DNA of 64,000 nt, taken from contig CAMPDV010000004.1 of NCBI GenBank assembly GCA_946699065.1, forward strand, positions 2,170,001-2,234,000. The letters are read 5' to 3'. Position numbers and translations under genes: made by a program. How positions within the stretch are numbered: position 1 is the first letter of the stretch; the number at the start of each line of letters is the position of its first letter. The DNA comes from Loxodes magnus. Its lineage: Eukaryota; Ciliophora; Karyorelictea; Loxodida; Loxodidae. The notes below the pieces were generated by a model. It was not told where the DNA came from, searched no databases, and saw only the letters and a program-made list of their open reading frames with translations. Below, piece by piece: positions 23,778 to 36,643 of the stretch.

Positions 23778-26700
23778 ATGGCTGAATCTAATAGGTGCAG
23801 CTTATGCTTACGCTAATTCGATTCATTAATAAGAACTCCTGTGGTTCTTCCTTGTGGACATCAAGAATGCCAAATTTGTATTCTTGAAGAGTACTTAAAA
23901 GTTGGTTCTAGCTAATGTCCAAAAAGAGAGTGCCAAAAAGTTTCTTAAACTGATCCAAAAAATTTGACTATCCAAAACGGGCAAACAAATGAAAGTTAAA
24001 ATTAGCAGAAATAACTTAATCTTGAAGAAAGTAAAAACGAGATTCCTTCATAATAATAAAAAAAACTCCTAAAAGTAAAGATTTTAACAGAACATGGAGA
24101 AGAAATAAACATATAAGCAGAGGAAAAAGATTTTATTGAATAACTAAAAATAAAAATAAAAAGACAAGAAGGAATCGATCCTGATTTTTATGAACTATAA
24201 TTGGAAGAACCAATTTTAGACAGATAATAAAATATGAATAAAATAGAAGCTTAAGTAGATGTTTATTTTAAATTAAAAATGAATGAATGTAACATAATAA
24301 AATATATAGGAAGTGAGAAATAAAATTAATTGTAGAAGGTAAAAAGTAAAGAAAGAAAGTATTGAATTAAATAATCAGTTTTTAAGGAAATGAGATTATT
24401 ATACGGTAAAAAATGTAATAATAGAAAGTAATATATTAATACAACTTAGAAAGTATTTGACATTTAAAATAAGATGAAAGTATAGCAAATTATATAAAGA
24501 TTTGGATGAAATAAAAAAAAGTAAATGATAAAAATTAATAAAATAGGAGGTAATTTTTAAAAAAGCTTGTAATATTTAAGCAGAAGTGAGTAAACATTGA
24601 AAGCTTAGAAAGTTATAATTTTAATTATAAGAATGTATGAATTAAAAAAAGTTTGTAAGAAAAAACTTAGAAAAGGAAGTAAAAGCTAAAATAGGATGTA
24701 ATAAATAAAGAAGACTGTAAAAAAATAAAAAAAGTTGGTAAAACAATCAATACAGAAAGTAAATTATTTTATGCATAGTTAGTATCATTTAAAAAAAAGG
24801 AGGTATTTAATAAAATAAGATGGTAAAATAATGAATATAGAATGTAACATTCCTTAAATGCTTAAAGAAAGTAGAATATTTAAATTATAGATGGTTAGAA
24901 ATCTAAATATTATAGAATGTGAGATCTTTAAATATTTATAGAATGTAAAGTGTTTAAATATTAATAGATTGTAAGATATTTTAAATTCATATAGTTGGTA
25001 AAAGATTTAAATATTAAAAGATGGTAAGATACTTTAAGGTCCTATAGAATGTAAGATATTTAAATATTTATAGAATGTAAAATGTTTTGAATATTTAAAG
25101 AGCGTAGCATATTTTAAATATTAATAGAGGGTAAGATATTTTAAATATCTGTAGGTTGTTAGATTCTTTAAGTGCTTATAGAATGTAAAATGATTTGATA
25201 TATAAAGAGCGTAGGATACTTTAAATATTAATAGGAAGTAAGATATATAATATATCTAAAGTGCGTATTACATTAAGTATATATAGAACGTAAGACTTTA
25301 TAAATATTTATAGGGTGTAAGATATTTTAAGAATTTATAGATCGTAAGGTTCATAAAATGTTTATAGTAGGTAGGATATTTTAAATATTTATAGAAAGCA
25401 AGACATTTTAATTATTAATAGTGAGTAGGATATTTTAATATTTATAGTGAGTAAAATAGTGCTTATAAATTCATAGTGGGTAGGATTTTTAAACTGTTTA
25501 TAGTGAGTAATATATTTAAAGAATTTATAGAATGTAAGATTATTTAAATATGCATAGAGCGTAAAATGTTTTATCATTTATAGAACGTAAATTGATTTAA
25601 ATGTTTATAGTAGGTAGAATATTTAAATACTTATAGCGAGTAAGATATTTAAAAAACTATAGAATGTAAAATTATTTAAATACTTATAGTAAGTAAGATA
25701 CTTTAAGAATTAATAGAAGGTAAAATTATTATAATATTTATAGAGAGCAAGATACTTAAATATGTACAGAAAATAAGATTATTTAATATTTATAAACTGT
25801 AAGTCATTTAAATAATAATAGGATGTAAGGGATTTAAATATTTCTAGATAGTAAGATATGCTAAATATTTACATAACGCAAGATATTTTGAATTTTTACA
25901 GGGTGTAAAATTTATGACTGATTATAGAATGTAAAATATTAATAGTTTGTAGAAAGTAAAATATTTTAAATATCTATAGGACGTAGGATCTTTTAAATAT
26001 TTATAGGTTGTAAGATTTTTTTAATATCTATAGAAAGTAAGGTATTTTAAATGTATGCAGATCGTATTATTTTAGATACTATAGAAAGTAAAATTTATTA
26101 GATGCTATAGAAAGTAAGATGCTTTAAATGATTATAGTGCGTATGATTTTAAATCTATAAAGGGGGTAAGATATGTTTATATCTATAGAATGTAAGATAT
26201 TTTAAATATTTAAAGTGAGTGAGATCATTAAATACTTATAGAATGAAAGATGTTTTAAATATTTATAGTGGGTAGATAACTTAAAAATATATAGGGAGTA
26301 AGATTTTTTAATTTAACAGACCGTGAGATATTTTAACTATTTTTAGAATGTAAAATTTTAAAAGTTAATAGTAAGTAAGATATTTTAAATATATATAGTG
26401 CGTAGAATTTTAAAATTCACAGAACGTAAGATTCTATGATACTAATAGGGAGTATGATAATTTAAATATCTATAGAATGTAAGATATATTAAATATTAAA
26501 GATTGTAAGATACTTTAAATATCTATAGGAAGTAAGATTTTTTTTAATTCTAAAGAAAGCAAGATGCCTCAAATATTTATAGAAGGTAATATTTTTTAAA
26601 TATTTATAGAAAGTAAGCTATTTTAATGCTTATAGAATGTAAGATATCTTTAATATTTATAGAAAGTAAAAAATTTTTAATCTTTGTAGTGGGTTGGATT

Positions 26701-27944
26701 TTAAATATTTTTAGAAAGTCAGATATTTATATATTAATAGAAAGTAAGATATCTTAAATATTGTATAGTGCGTAAGAATTTATAATATCTATAGGTAGTA
26801 AGATGTTTATATCAATAGGAAGTAAGATAGATAAAATACTATAGGGAGTAATATAATGAACATTTTTAAAGAATGTAATATATTTTGAGATGTAATAGAT
26901 TGTAAATCATTCAAATATTATAGAAGGTAAGATATTTTAAATACTTTTAGTGGGTATGATACTTAATTAGAAGACGGTAAAATATTAAAAATACTTGAAG
27001 ATTGTAAGTATTTTTAAAGATTTTTAGTAAGTAAGATATTTAAATATTTATAGATGGCTAGAATTTAATTATTATAGAATGTTAAGCCTTTAAAATGATT
27101 ATAGTGTGTAAAATATTTTAAGATCTATTAGTGAGTATGCTTTTTTATTTATAGTTAGTAAATATTTAAAGACTTATAGGGAGCAAGATATTTTAATTAA
27201 TTATAGTGAGTAGGATAATTTAAAGATTGATAGTTAGTAATATATTTTAAATATCTATAGATGGCATGATATTTTAAATAATTATAGAAAGTAAGGCATT
27301 TAAAAAAATTATAGGTGTAAGATATTTAAATAGATTATAGATCCTATTACAAAATATTAAAGATGGTTATTTACTATCTCTAGATGGTTTTATCTTATTT
27401 TAGAAGGCAATTTTTTTATTTTAGGTATCTTTTTAAGATTTGACTGTATTAATTAATTAATTATAAGATAGTAATTTACTACTTTAGTTTGTATCTTTTA
27501 ATATGAGATTGTAATATTTCAGTTAAGTCAGTAATAATAATTATATAGAATGTAAAATATTTAAAAAATTTAGGGGGTAATGGATTATTTTAAGAAAGTA
27601 ATTTCTTACTTTTAGGTAATTTTTTATTTAAAGAAAGTTAATGTAATGTTTTAGATTGACCAGTCTTTTCATATTAGATTGTTATTTTTTATTTATAGGA
27701 TGTAAAATATTTTATAGAAGTAAGAATTTTTATATTCAGAGTGTAACTTTTATAAAAAAGTTGGGAAAAAGGATTTCTTTTAACTCTTATTAAATTTGTT
27801 CTCTTTTAAATTTCTTTTTTAATAAGTTTATCTCTTATAAAAATCCTAATATCTTTCATAAATTAACTATTTCAATCTTCATATAAATTCTCTAAATTAC
27901 AACTTTAATATTTCATTAAGAAAAGAAAGAATTTATGCTACTGA
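23778..27944 (+). CDS. RING plus ubiquitin-like coiled-coil protein built from one-codon exons
   Basis: Exon 1 (23778-24288) codes for 170 residues: a RING finger at about 7-52 (CSLC ... LPCGHQECQIC ... CPKREC), a Gln-rich linker, and a ubiquitin-like beta-grasp domain at about 98-150 (LKVKILTEHGEEINIQ, EGIDPDFYELQLEEP). From 24289 the sequence turns into about 135 GT...AG units of about 22 nt, separated by exons that are nearly all exactly 3 nt. Joining those exons in phase continues the protein as a natural coiled coil: WKEIFKEMRLLYEKNENLDE, then QQRMQRYLEMMMVKQQLAKL, then DDLNELLIRMINESILLQNI. The plan suggests a RING-type ubiquitin ligase with an oligomerising tail. If splicing failed, translation would stop at an intronic TGA (24363-24365), giving a 195-residue form. 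The last exon starts at 27761; its frame and the stop (27942-27944 is one candidate) are not settled. Confidence 0.75.
24289..27760 (+). repeat. Array of about 135 mini-introns with 3-nt exons between them
   Basis: Viewed as DNA this is a 26-28-nt minisatellite, consensus GTAAGATATTTTAAATA...TATAG plus three bases. Three facts show introns rather than a plain satellite. (1) The intron-like part varies from about 15 to 26 nt inside, while the spacer stays at 3 nt in about 124 of 134 cases. (2) The exceptions are 6, 21 or 27 nt, or sets that balance (2+25, and 8+8+2), so the frame is kept. (3) GT and AG ends are kept, a few as GC-AG or AT-AA, while the 3-nt spacers differ freely and spell a protein-like sequence. 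Nearly all introns fall after the first base of a codon. Exonic bases total only about 480 of 3,472. Confidence 0.8.
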
Positions 27945-28116
27945 TTATTTAAGTTTCCTTATGATATAAATCTATTTTTTAACTAAGATTATTTATTATA
28001 TTAACTTAATAAAAATATTTATAGAATAGATTAAAAATAATAAGGAACCTGATCTAATTTATAATACAGGACTTGCTTGTTTTTTTATGCTTAAGCATTT
28101 ATTATTTATGCATATA

Positions 28117-29250
28117 ATGGTAGAAAAATTCAAGAACATTTGTTTACCACTTTTTTTATTAGGATAGAAGAAAAAGAGTATCTCTACCTTAGTACGCATT
28201 TTCGGTTTAACTAACTTAACCTTCTTAAGATCTTCAACTGGATAGTAGAAAAGGCAAATAAAAAGTAGGTAAAAGTTCAAAATAATAATCCTTTGTATGA
28301 AATCATTAAAAAAGGCAAGGAAATGCCAATATAACTCTATAAAGGAGAATAAACTCCAAATTTTCATAAATAATTCAAGAAAGGGTCAGCATCAGATAAT
28401 TTATTACAGATTATTCCTCAGTGAATTAATAAAGAGCAAATATTAGGAGGGAACTATAAGCAAGCATCCAAAATATTCACAAGTTTCCTCTATATTCGAT
28501 TATCTTGATTTTTAAAACTTTATTTTATACCTTTTTTAATTTTTCACTATAGCACATGCATGATAGTATTTTAATTCAGAAGAATAGTATAATTATTGTA
28601 TTTATTGTGTTTTTCTTTTTTTAAGACTAAAATAACAATATTTAAAAAAAATGGCTCCTAAGAAATAATCGAATAAAAACTAACAGTACATCGAGTAATA
28701 AAACTCTCTAATCGAAATATACTCTCTAGGAGCTGAAAATAAAAAATTGTTACAATCACTTCTAGACTTAATTTAACGATTAGATTCTCTAACTTTTACT
28801 GTGCAACATTTATAAAATGAAAATCAATGACTAAAAATGGAAATCAGCACTAAAACATCCAAATCTTAACCTATCTAATAATTGGAAAAGACGCAGTTAA
28901 AATTAAAGATACTAAAAAGCAAAATAATTCCGAATAACTTATTTCTACTCATAATGTCCTGTAATGGCAGTATTCCAAAACTGTTTCTAATCGGAAAAAA
29001 TATTAAAAATGGAAAAAATCTTTAAAATGTCAAAAATTGGACATATCTCTAAAAAATGCACAACAAAATGCTTCTTTTGTTAAAGAAATGGACAAATATT
29101 TCAAAACTGGTGGTACTTTTAGAGAAAACAGAAATAAACAAGTCAAAAGTTATGAAATGACATATCTAAGTTATATTGTTCCCCAGAAGGAATACTTTTT
29201 AAGAAAAAGGTATACGGTGGAGATTAATTACTGATGGATAAAGTAAACGC
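28117..29250 (+). mobile_element. Fossil of a coiled-coil/zinc-knuckle retroelement ORF
   Basis: It begins ATGGTAGAAAAATTCAAG, matching the MVE(G)FK start of the copies at 44 and 45.9 kb, followed by a coiled coil (IEIYSLGAENKKLLQSLLDL) and a decayed knuckle region near 29000. It looks broken in several places and old; no polymerase part. Confidence 0.5.
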
Positions 29251-29254
29251 TCAA

Positions 29255-29745
29255 AAAAGAAGAATGATATAAATGTTTGAACCTAATTGAGATTGGAACT
29301 AGATTTCTACTGTCAAGAAGGGATAAATTAACTTGAGTCGATACGTAATAGAAGAATGCGAGTCTATTAAACGCGAGAAAAATGGATTGACCCCATAAAA
29401 ATTTGAGAAAAATTATAAACTGATTCCGTGACTAACCTAACAAAGGAAGAAATCACGTAAATAGATTTGAATTATTATTATTATAAAATTGGTATATAAG
29501 ATTTAAGATAAACTATAATATTTTATTTTAAATTTAATAGAAGATAAATTACTAAATTTTGATAAGTTGGATTAAAATGGAGAGAGTATTATTATTATTA
29601 GCAAGTTAGGGATATATTAGTTAAATTAATTTAGATATTGATTAGTTTAATAGAAAATAAAAAAACATAAATATTTAAGAAGCATTATTGTAAAAGGTTT
29701 ATAAATAACAATAATTTTTTAATAAATAAATAAATAAATAAAAAT
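29255..29745. other. AT-rich DNA with AAAT microsatellite
   Basis: No gene seen. The (AAAT)n run at about 29720-29745 is the tail of the SINE-like copy that follows, read on its minus strand. Confidence 0.45.
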
Positions 29746-30165
29746 GATTATAGAGCGCGTAGCACCTCATTGGCGTGCAGCTCTTTCAATATTAATATTT
29801 AATATTAAGAAAATGTTCTCATGTTTCTTGTTAAAATTCTAGAGGTTGATGAGTCATGTCAGCTTCTCCAAATGGGGAATCTTCTTATTAAAAATTATTC
29901 TTAAATATTGAGTCAAATGATTCAGTCTTCTTGAATAAGGTCCAAATAAGAATTAGTTATTAAGTCGGTAATTAGAAGGCCCGTCAGTCAAACTTTCATA
30001 CTGCTAGAGAGAACCCTCGGGGTAAGTTAGGTATGTCTCAACGGAGCTTATCCATCTTTCCCCGAGGTGGCATCAAGTTTGAAATTACTTGCAATGCAGT
30101 ATACACTGCACCAGATTACCTACTAGTTTGGCTGACGCGGCCGACATCAATTTTATAATATATGT
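29746..30165 (-). repeat. SINE-like element, subfamily B (inverted partner of 39.2 kb copy)
   Basis: About 410 bp, non-coding, sense on the minus strand. Its 3' hairpin lies at 29752-29784 (AGAGC...GCTCT stem) and is followed in the sense direction by TATAATC and an (ATTT)n tail. It starts near an ATATATTATAAAAT/GATGTC border. It differs from the copy at 39.2 kb at only about 14 positions in 400, so both are recent. Confidence 0.7.
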
Positions 30166-30169
30166 TAAT

Positions 30170-33100
30170 CATAATAAAAATAATATTATTTATATAATCA
30201 AAAGCAATTTAATTTAAAAGCTTTAATTGTTTAGTGTAAAAATATTTAATAATTCAAAAATCAGGCAGGAAAGCTTTGATTTAAAAGTATCAAATATCTT
30301 CATAATTCTAAATTAATTTATCAAAATTATTTCTATAATAAAAACAAAAAAAATATAAAACTTAAAAAGGTATAAAAATTGACATTAACAAAAACTCAGT
30401 TAAAATGAAGTAACTGATCTAAATTAGAAGCTTTATGCGGAAACTTTTTTGGTAAATCGAATTAATAAATAATATGAAATAGCAAATTTGAAAGATTATA
30501 CTTAAAATTATAAAATTAAACAAAATAGAGAATTAATATTAATTACTAAAATTTCATTAATTAAAAGTATTTAATTTTATAAAAAGACTATAATTAGATA
30601 AGAGCAAATGAATAAAATTTTATCAAACTATTAAAAATTAAAAATAAAAGCTAATTAAACTGAAAAATAAATAGAAACTCTTTAAATTAATAAATCATAT
30701 AATTTTTATTTAATTTAAGTATCCAATATTTTCAGTAGAATTTTGAAATAATTATCTCTTTAGAATTTCTGGTTTAAAAATGATTTAAATTTTTATTTCA
30801 TAAATATTAACTTTTTCAAATAAAAAAGTGTAATAAATCAAATAAATTAAAATTGATTAAATAGCAAGGTTTTAATTATATATAATTAAAGTTATTAAAA
30901 GCTTTAAGAAATTAATTAATATAAATATATCAAGATCGTGAAGGAATATTTTAATGCTATTAACTGATAAAATTAAATTTTTTTAAATATTTATTCTCCA
31001 TTGAAAATTGAGAAAAATCATAAGCTTCATATATAAAATAATTTAGCAATTTTCTAAATTTTCTAAATAAGGAATTAAATTTTCGAGTTTAAAAATGAAA
31101 TTTCTTTAATAAGCTCCAAGCTTTTTTCTTTTAATATGGTTCTAAATAAAAAATTTTAAAAGCTTTTAGAAATTTAGAGAAACATTTATAAATAATTAAG
31201 TACATAATTTATCTTTAGGGAACTATTATTGAAAAATTAATTTTTCGCTAATTAGATTTTTTTTAAGAAATGGTAAAAATTGAAAAAAAAATTAAATTGG
31301 AATTTTTTAATCTAGTAAAGAAATCATACTAATTTCTGACTTAAAATTTAGAGAAAATTTAAATATCTAGGAAATTAAGGCCGGGATTATATATCATTAG
31401 ACGAATATATTAATATTAAAATAAAAAGTTTTGGTGCGTATGGGAAATATAAAAATACTCTTACGATCTAATTATCTTGCAAAGTAGTTGTTTATTTTAG
31501 AATCCATTGGAATATAATTATTTTTTCTTAGTTTATATCATATCTTAAAAAATATTTTATATTTTGAATTATTTTATTTTCCTCGCTAACAAAAATATAT
31601 GAAAATCAAATATAAATTAGCAACTATTATATATAGTTAGTCCTTAATAAAATCTTCTTTATTTTAAGAATAAAAAGCAAAGTTAATTTAAATACTAATT
31701 TAATAATTATCTCACACCTAGAAAGAATCATTGATTATTTAAATTAAATCCCATATTTTTTAAAACACTTATATTTTGTTTGATATGTACCTATTTATGA
31801 TAAAGTAACAATGATCACCTTATCTTATCTTTTAAAAAAAGTAAGCTGGCTTTTCTTCTGAAATATCTTTCCTGCAATAACTTATTAATTATATATATAT
31901 ATTGTTATGTTAGATAAAGAACTATTGACTTATACAGCTTATTTTGCTTTATTTTTTAATCTATTCTAGTTAGTATAAATTAATAAATTGAATGTAAATT
32001 TAAAGAGCTTCTATATTAAATTATTTACTATTTATCAATTACCTAAAATAGAATGAGAAGGTAAATTTTATTTATTTTATCTATATTAAAATTTCTAAGT
32101 AGCGTCTATTTAAGCTAATTGAGCATTAAATTATCAAAAAGCCTAATTATATTAGACTTAAGCCATTTAAAATTTAGAGCTAATTATTTTAAATTTAGAA
32201 CTTTGCTCTTAAGTTATTTTATTAGATCAGAATATGATAATAGAAAGCATTTATTTTAAATTTTTAGATTTAGGAAAAGCAACTTTTGAAATCAACAATT
32301 TGATAGTAGCTAAAAAAGCAAAATAAATAAAAAATTTTGCTCCTAGATTTGTTAATTTGAAAAAATAAGGAAAACAAAGTTTTAAGAGCGAATTTTAGAG
32401 AACTAAAATTATCCTTATACTTTTATCAGCAGCTTGAGTATCTTTTCTAAAATATTTAACTATAAAACTAGAAAGATAAATAGATCAGATAATTTTTGAT
32501 TTATAGCTACTGATTTTTTAAATCCTTTAAAATATACCTAAGTAAATGTATTGACTATTTCAAATAGTTAGAATTTTTATACTTTTGATAGCTATTAAGT
32601 TATTTATTGCTTTAGGGAAGAATAAAATAATCTCCGAATATCAGCGAAATTAAAAAAAAAATAGGAGTTTTAAAAGAGATCTAGAACTAATTTTAACTGA
32701 GAGAATAAGGGTGAACACCTGATACATTGTATAAAACTAATCTTAAAATAGCCAAAATCTTATAAAAATAAATAGTTGCACATTTAAGGAATTGACTTAC
32801 TATTATTTAGTTAAAACCTATTATTCATCATAATAGCTAATATACCTTTCTTCATAACTTTATGATGCTTATAATCTTAAATAAAATTAATTCTAAAATA
32901 AATAAAAAAACAACTAAGATAATCCTTATTTTTTGATTATAATAAGCTATTTAATTATTTATTCATATATAAATAAAAAAGGATTTATTTTCATTAATTT
33001 TATAATAATAAGAGAAGGTATAAATGTATAAGAGCTCTTTCTCTTATGAGATATAGAAATAGTCGCGCACTAAAAGTTTAATTAGCTGATAAAAATAGAA

Positions 33101-34141
33101 TTGAAAATTGATATATCAACTATAAGAAACTAAAACTAAGATAAATTTAAAATAACTCTTTTGTATCTATTTATAAACTCAATTTATAAACCTCAACAAT
33201 TTAATAAGTTTTAATTCTAAGTTATTCTTATTAAGAAAAATAGATTTTGCTTGCTATTATTAATATTTTGCTTCTTATTTATTTTTATTACACTACAAAA
33301 CCTTTTTAAAATACTAATGATTGCTATATCTAATTTAATTTTTATTAATTCCTCCAATCTTTATATTTTAAACTAAAACCTTTCATAATTGTTATTTTTT
33401 ATAGTTAAGCTATGTAGTTAATTTTAGATTTAGGAAATAAGAAAAATAAAGTCAATTACCTCTAGAATAAGATATTATTACTATCTCAAATTTAAGTTAA
33501 AATTTGAGTGATAAATTATAAAACCCATTGCCTATTTCTTTATTCCTTGATTCTTTTTACTAAACCAAACCTTTTATAGTATTTGAATCTTTTTTCTAAG
33601 TTGGTACTATTAATTTATTTTTATAGGCTTTTAATTTAATAATTTTTATTCTTTATACCATTTAAAATTATCTATTTATATTGATAAGCTACTAAGCTAT
33701 AAATAAATAGAGTGAAATAGTTTTGTTACATGCTCATATAATAATTTCTAAATTTTTCCTTTTTCTCTTTATTTTAGTAGTTAAGCTATTAATTTAATAT
33801 CCTTGTAATCCTATTATTTTTAGCATCATAAACCTTAGCATGCATATTATACTTTTAAATTTAATGATTTGCTCTAAGCAGGTTAGACACCTAATTGATA
33901 GACATTCTAATAGTTTATAAGAAAGCTTTTCTTATATAGTATAAATTCCCTTTATGTAAATTTGATCACTTTAAGAGCTATCTAATTAAGGAGATTAAGA
34001 AGGAAGCCTAAAGTGGGCAGTATATGACATTAGAAAATGCAAATAGATAGATATTATAATTCCTTTTTTAATTAATTAGTCTTTAATTTATAAGGATTAA
34101 TTAAAAAATCCTAACTTAATTATTGCTAATTTGTCTAATAA
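30170..34141. other. Long AT-rich spacer, no gene seen
   Basis: About 4 kb of very AT-rich sequence. I find no domain, tRNA or convincing frame on either strand. It may hold regulatory DNA for the fluoride-channel gene at its right end. Confidence 0.4.
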
Positions 34142-36643
34142 ATGGTTGAACAAAACGTATAGGCTGAAATTCAAATTGTCGAACATATAGAATAGGGAGA
34201 AGAAATTGATTCACCGAAAGAATAGAAAGTTTAAAGCAAAGTTGATAAATTAATTTGATGGGCTTTAACTTTATGTGGATTGGGAATTGGTGCTATTTTG
34301 GGAGCTTATATAAGAGTTGGAATTTATTACTATAGGGTATGAAGAACTGATACTAATTATTGCGTTTTGTGAGCCTAAATTATAGGTAGTTTTATAATGG
34401 GACTTGCTGTAAGTCATAAAAGATATCTTTTTGATACAAGTCAAAATAGATTATCTAAAATTATTTATCTTTCTGTCACAAGTGGTCTATGTGGCTCTAT
34501 AACTACTTTTTCAACTTGGTAACTCGAATGCAACAAAAACTTTTTTCTGTAAATGGATTATAGTTGAGGAAACGATATTGGTTCATATAACGGAGGTCGT
34601 ATAATAGAATGAATGGTATCTCTCTGAGTAGGAGTGGCCGTTCCTATTTCCGCCTTAAGATTTGGAATAAGTTTGGGTTAAAACAGCAAATATTCTGATT
34701 ATAAGCACAGCGAAGAAAATAATTAGAAATTTATGTATGGCAAGACAGTCTAAACATTATGCGAAATTCTATTATGTTTGACCTTCTTTGCTTTCTTGAT
34801 TATCGTAATTGCAGTTCCTTTTTCAAAGTATAAAACTTGAGTATTTTTATCCTATACTGCGATCTTTGGAATTGTAGGAGCTTATTTTAGATATTTTTTG
34901 TCTCTATTGAATCCTAAGTTTAAATAATTTCCAATTGGAACATTTATTGCCAATGCACTAGGAAGTTTTTTGCTAGCTATTTTCACTTTATTGGCTAAGT
35001 TTCAAGTATCTTACAGTGATCATAGTTCGCTAGCAATCTTATTCGGATTTTCTTATGGATTTTGTGGAAATTTCACTACTATATCTACATTTGTTAATGA
35101 GTTGAATAGTCTTTCAAAAAAAGCTGCTTATATATATGGTCTTACTTCAATAATAGTATCTTAAATTGGTGTTATTTTAATCCTTAATATCTATTAGCAC
35201 TAGCTAATCAAAGATAATTATATCATGCCTCCTCCAATAAATCTCTGTGAAGCATATGAATAAACTTGTCAGAATTTTTTAGATTATTCTGGTTGCCCAA
35301 TCATCTACCAGAAAAAGTAGTCATGTTTGGATTTCAATGATTACAACACGTTTAAAGGAATTTGTCGCTGTGGAAACTTTCGTTTAAGTTCTGGAAGAAT
35401 AAGTAAATAGCTAATTGATTCTCAAGTCAAATAAAACACTACAAGTAGTTTTGTATCCGTGTGGCCGTTGGAGGAAGATATTTTACTTGATGAACCTTCA
35501 ACAGCCATAGATGCCTGTATAAGCTATGAAAATTTATGTGATCACTGGTTGAATAGAATAGCTTGTCCCTATAATTTGCGTACTATTTCAGGATGTGGAA
35601 GAGAGACTATAGGATCAAATGAAGGAAAATGTATATGTGGAAAATTTAATATTTCTAGTACGAGAATAAATGATATTATAGTGGATATTAGCGTGTAGAG
35701 ACGATATGATCTGACTCCTTTTTATGGCTATGCTACTCTAACTTCCATTAACCTTTGTCTAGCTTTCCAAGACGTTTGCTCAAGAATGCTAGATCATGTT
35801 TAATGTCCTCATGGATTAAGAAAAATAAAAGCATGTGATGATCCTCAAAATTATGATACATGAAATGAATAATGCGAATGCGATAGAAAATATATAATAA
35901 ATAGCCCAATAACCAAAAACATAATTGATGTCATTGTAAAACCCAGTCTTCCCAGTTTTATGATTAAATCTTAATAATAAATTTAAGAATCACATCTAGA
36001 GTTCGATTAATGTGCTTCTTTTCTTAGCATATGCAACTTTATTTTAGATAAAATTAATTGTCCTAATAAGCAAAGAAAAGTAGAAAGTTGTTAAGATAAT
36101 GCTTTTTGAAACTATATAGGTGCTTGTTAATGTGGATCAGAACGTATTATTTCAAGTAAATGTGGAGAACTTTTGGTTGATGCAACTATTTAAGAATTTA
36201 TACGCAACAAATACTATTACATTCCTCCGCCAGTAAACCCTTATAGTTAAATAGTGGCTTACAATCCTTATAGGCCTTTAACAACTCCTACATCAACTCT
36301 TCCTATATGATTTTTATTTATGCTTATTTTGCTAGTTTTAATAAATTATTTATTATACATAATTTATCTTATCTTTTATAAAAAAATAAATAAAGCTACA
36401 TATAGCATTCTATTAAAGTCGCTTCAGGTCAAACCGATTTTTATCCAAAGTTTTATATCAACCATAAATTTATAGCTTAAAAATAAGAGAAACTCCTTAC
36501 TCAAAAAACTATAGAGTGGAAATTATAAATATAATGCGCTTTTCTTTATTTTTTTATATAAACCTTTAAGATTTTTTTGCTAAATTTAAAAAAAGTTCTT
36601 GAAAATATCATATAAATTATTCTATTTTAAACAAATAAAGTGA
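34142..36643 (+). CDS. Two-domain Fluc/FEX fluoride channel with four six-Cys repeats
   Basis: 833 codons if read to TGA 36641-36643. Residues about 38-195 and 215-355 are two CrcB/Fluc domains: GAILGAYIRV, GSFIMG and GLCGSITTFSTW in the first; GAYFRYFLS, GTFIANALGSFLLA and GFCGNFTTISTF in the second. Fluc/FEX proteins form plasma-membrane channels that let toxic fluoride out. Residues 369 to about 675 hold four repeats of one pattern, C-x6-C-x8-C-P-x8-C-x11/12-C-x-C, beginning at residues 369, 459, 539 and 624, a cysteine-rich fold not normal for this family. After a Pro-rich linker, TGA 36308-36310 precedes a membrane helix (FLFMLILLVLINYLLYIIYL): read as Trp the tail is anchored, read as stop it ends free. 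Nine other internal TGA are Trp. The conserved TM2 Asn is Gln in domain 1. Confidence 0.85.

Noticed and set aside
23778-24365. RING-UBL protein ending at TGA 24363 (195 aa)
   Set aside because: That TGA lies inside the array, after introns 1-3; the joined exons give a better and longer protein. Kept only as a possible product of unspliced RNA.
24289-27760. Reading the region as a non-coding 27-bp minisatellite or 3' UTR satellite
   Set aside because: Spacer length is fixed at 3 nt while the rest varies in length, frame is conserved at every exception, and the joined spacers read as protein continuing exon 1.
28059-28367. Minus-strand 102-codon frame without TAA/TAG
   Set aside because: TAA/TAG absence means nothing in this code, and the plus strand there holds the start of a zinc-knuckle fossil.
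29850-29860. TGATGAGTC in the subfamily B element as a hammerhead core
   Set aside because: It is on the strand opposite to the inferred sense strand and lacks the GAAA partner segment.
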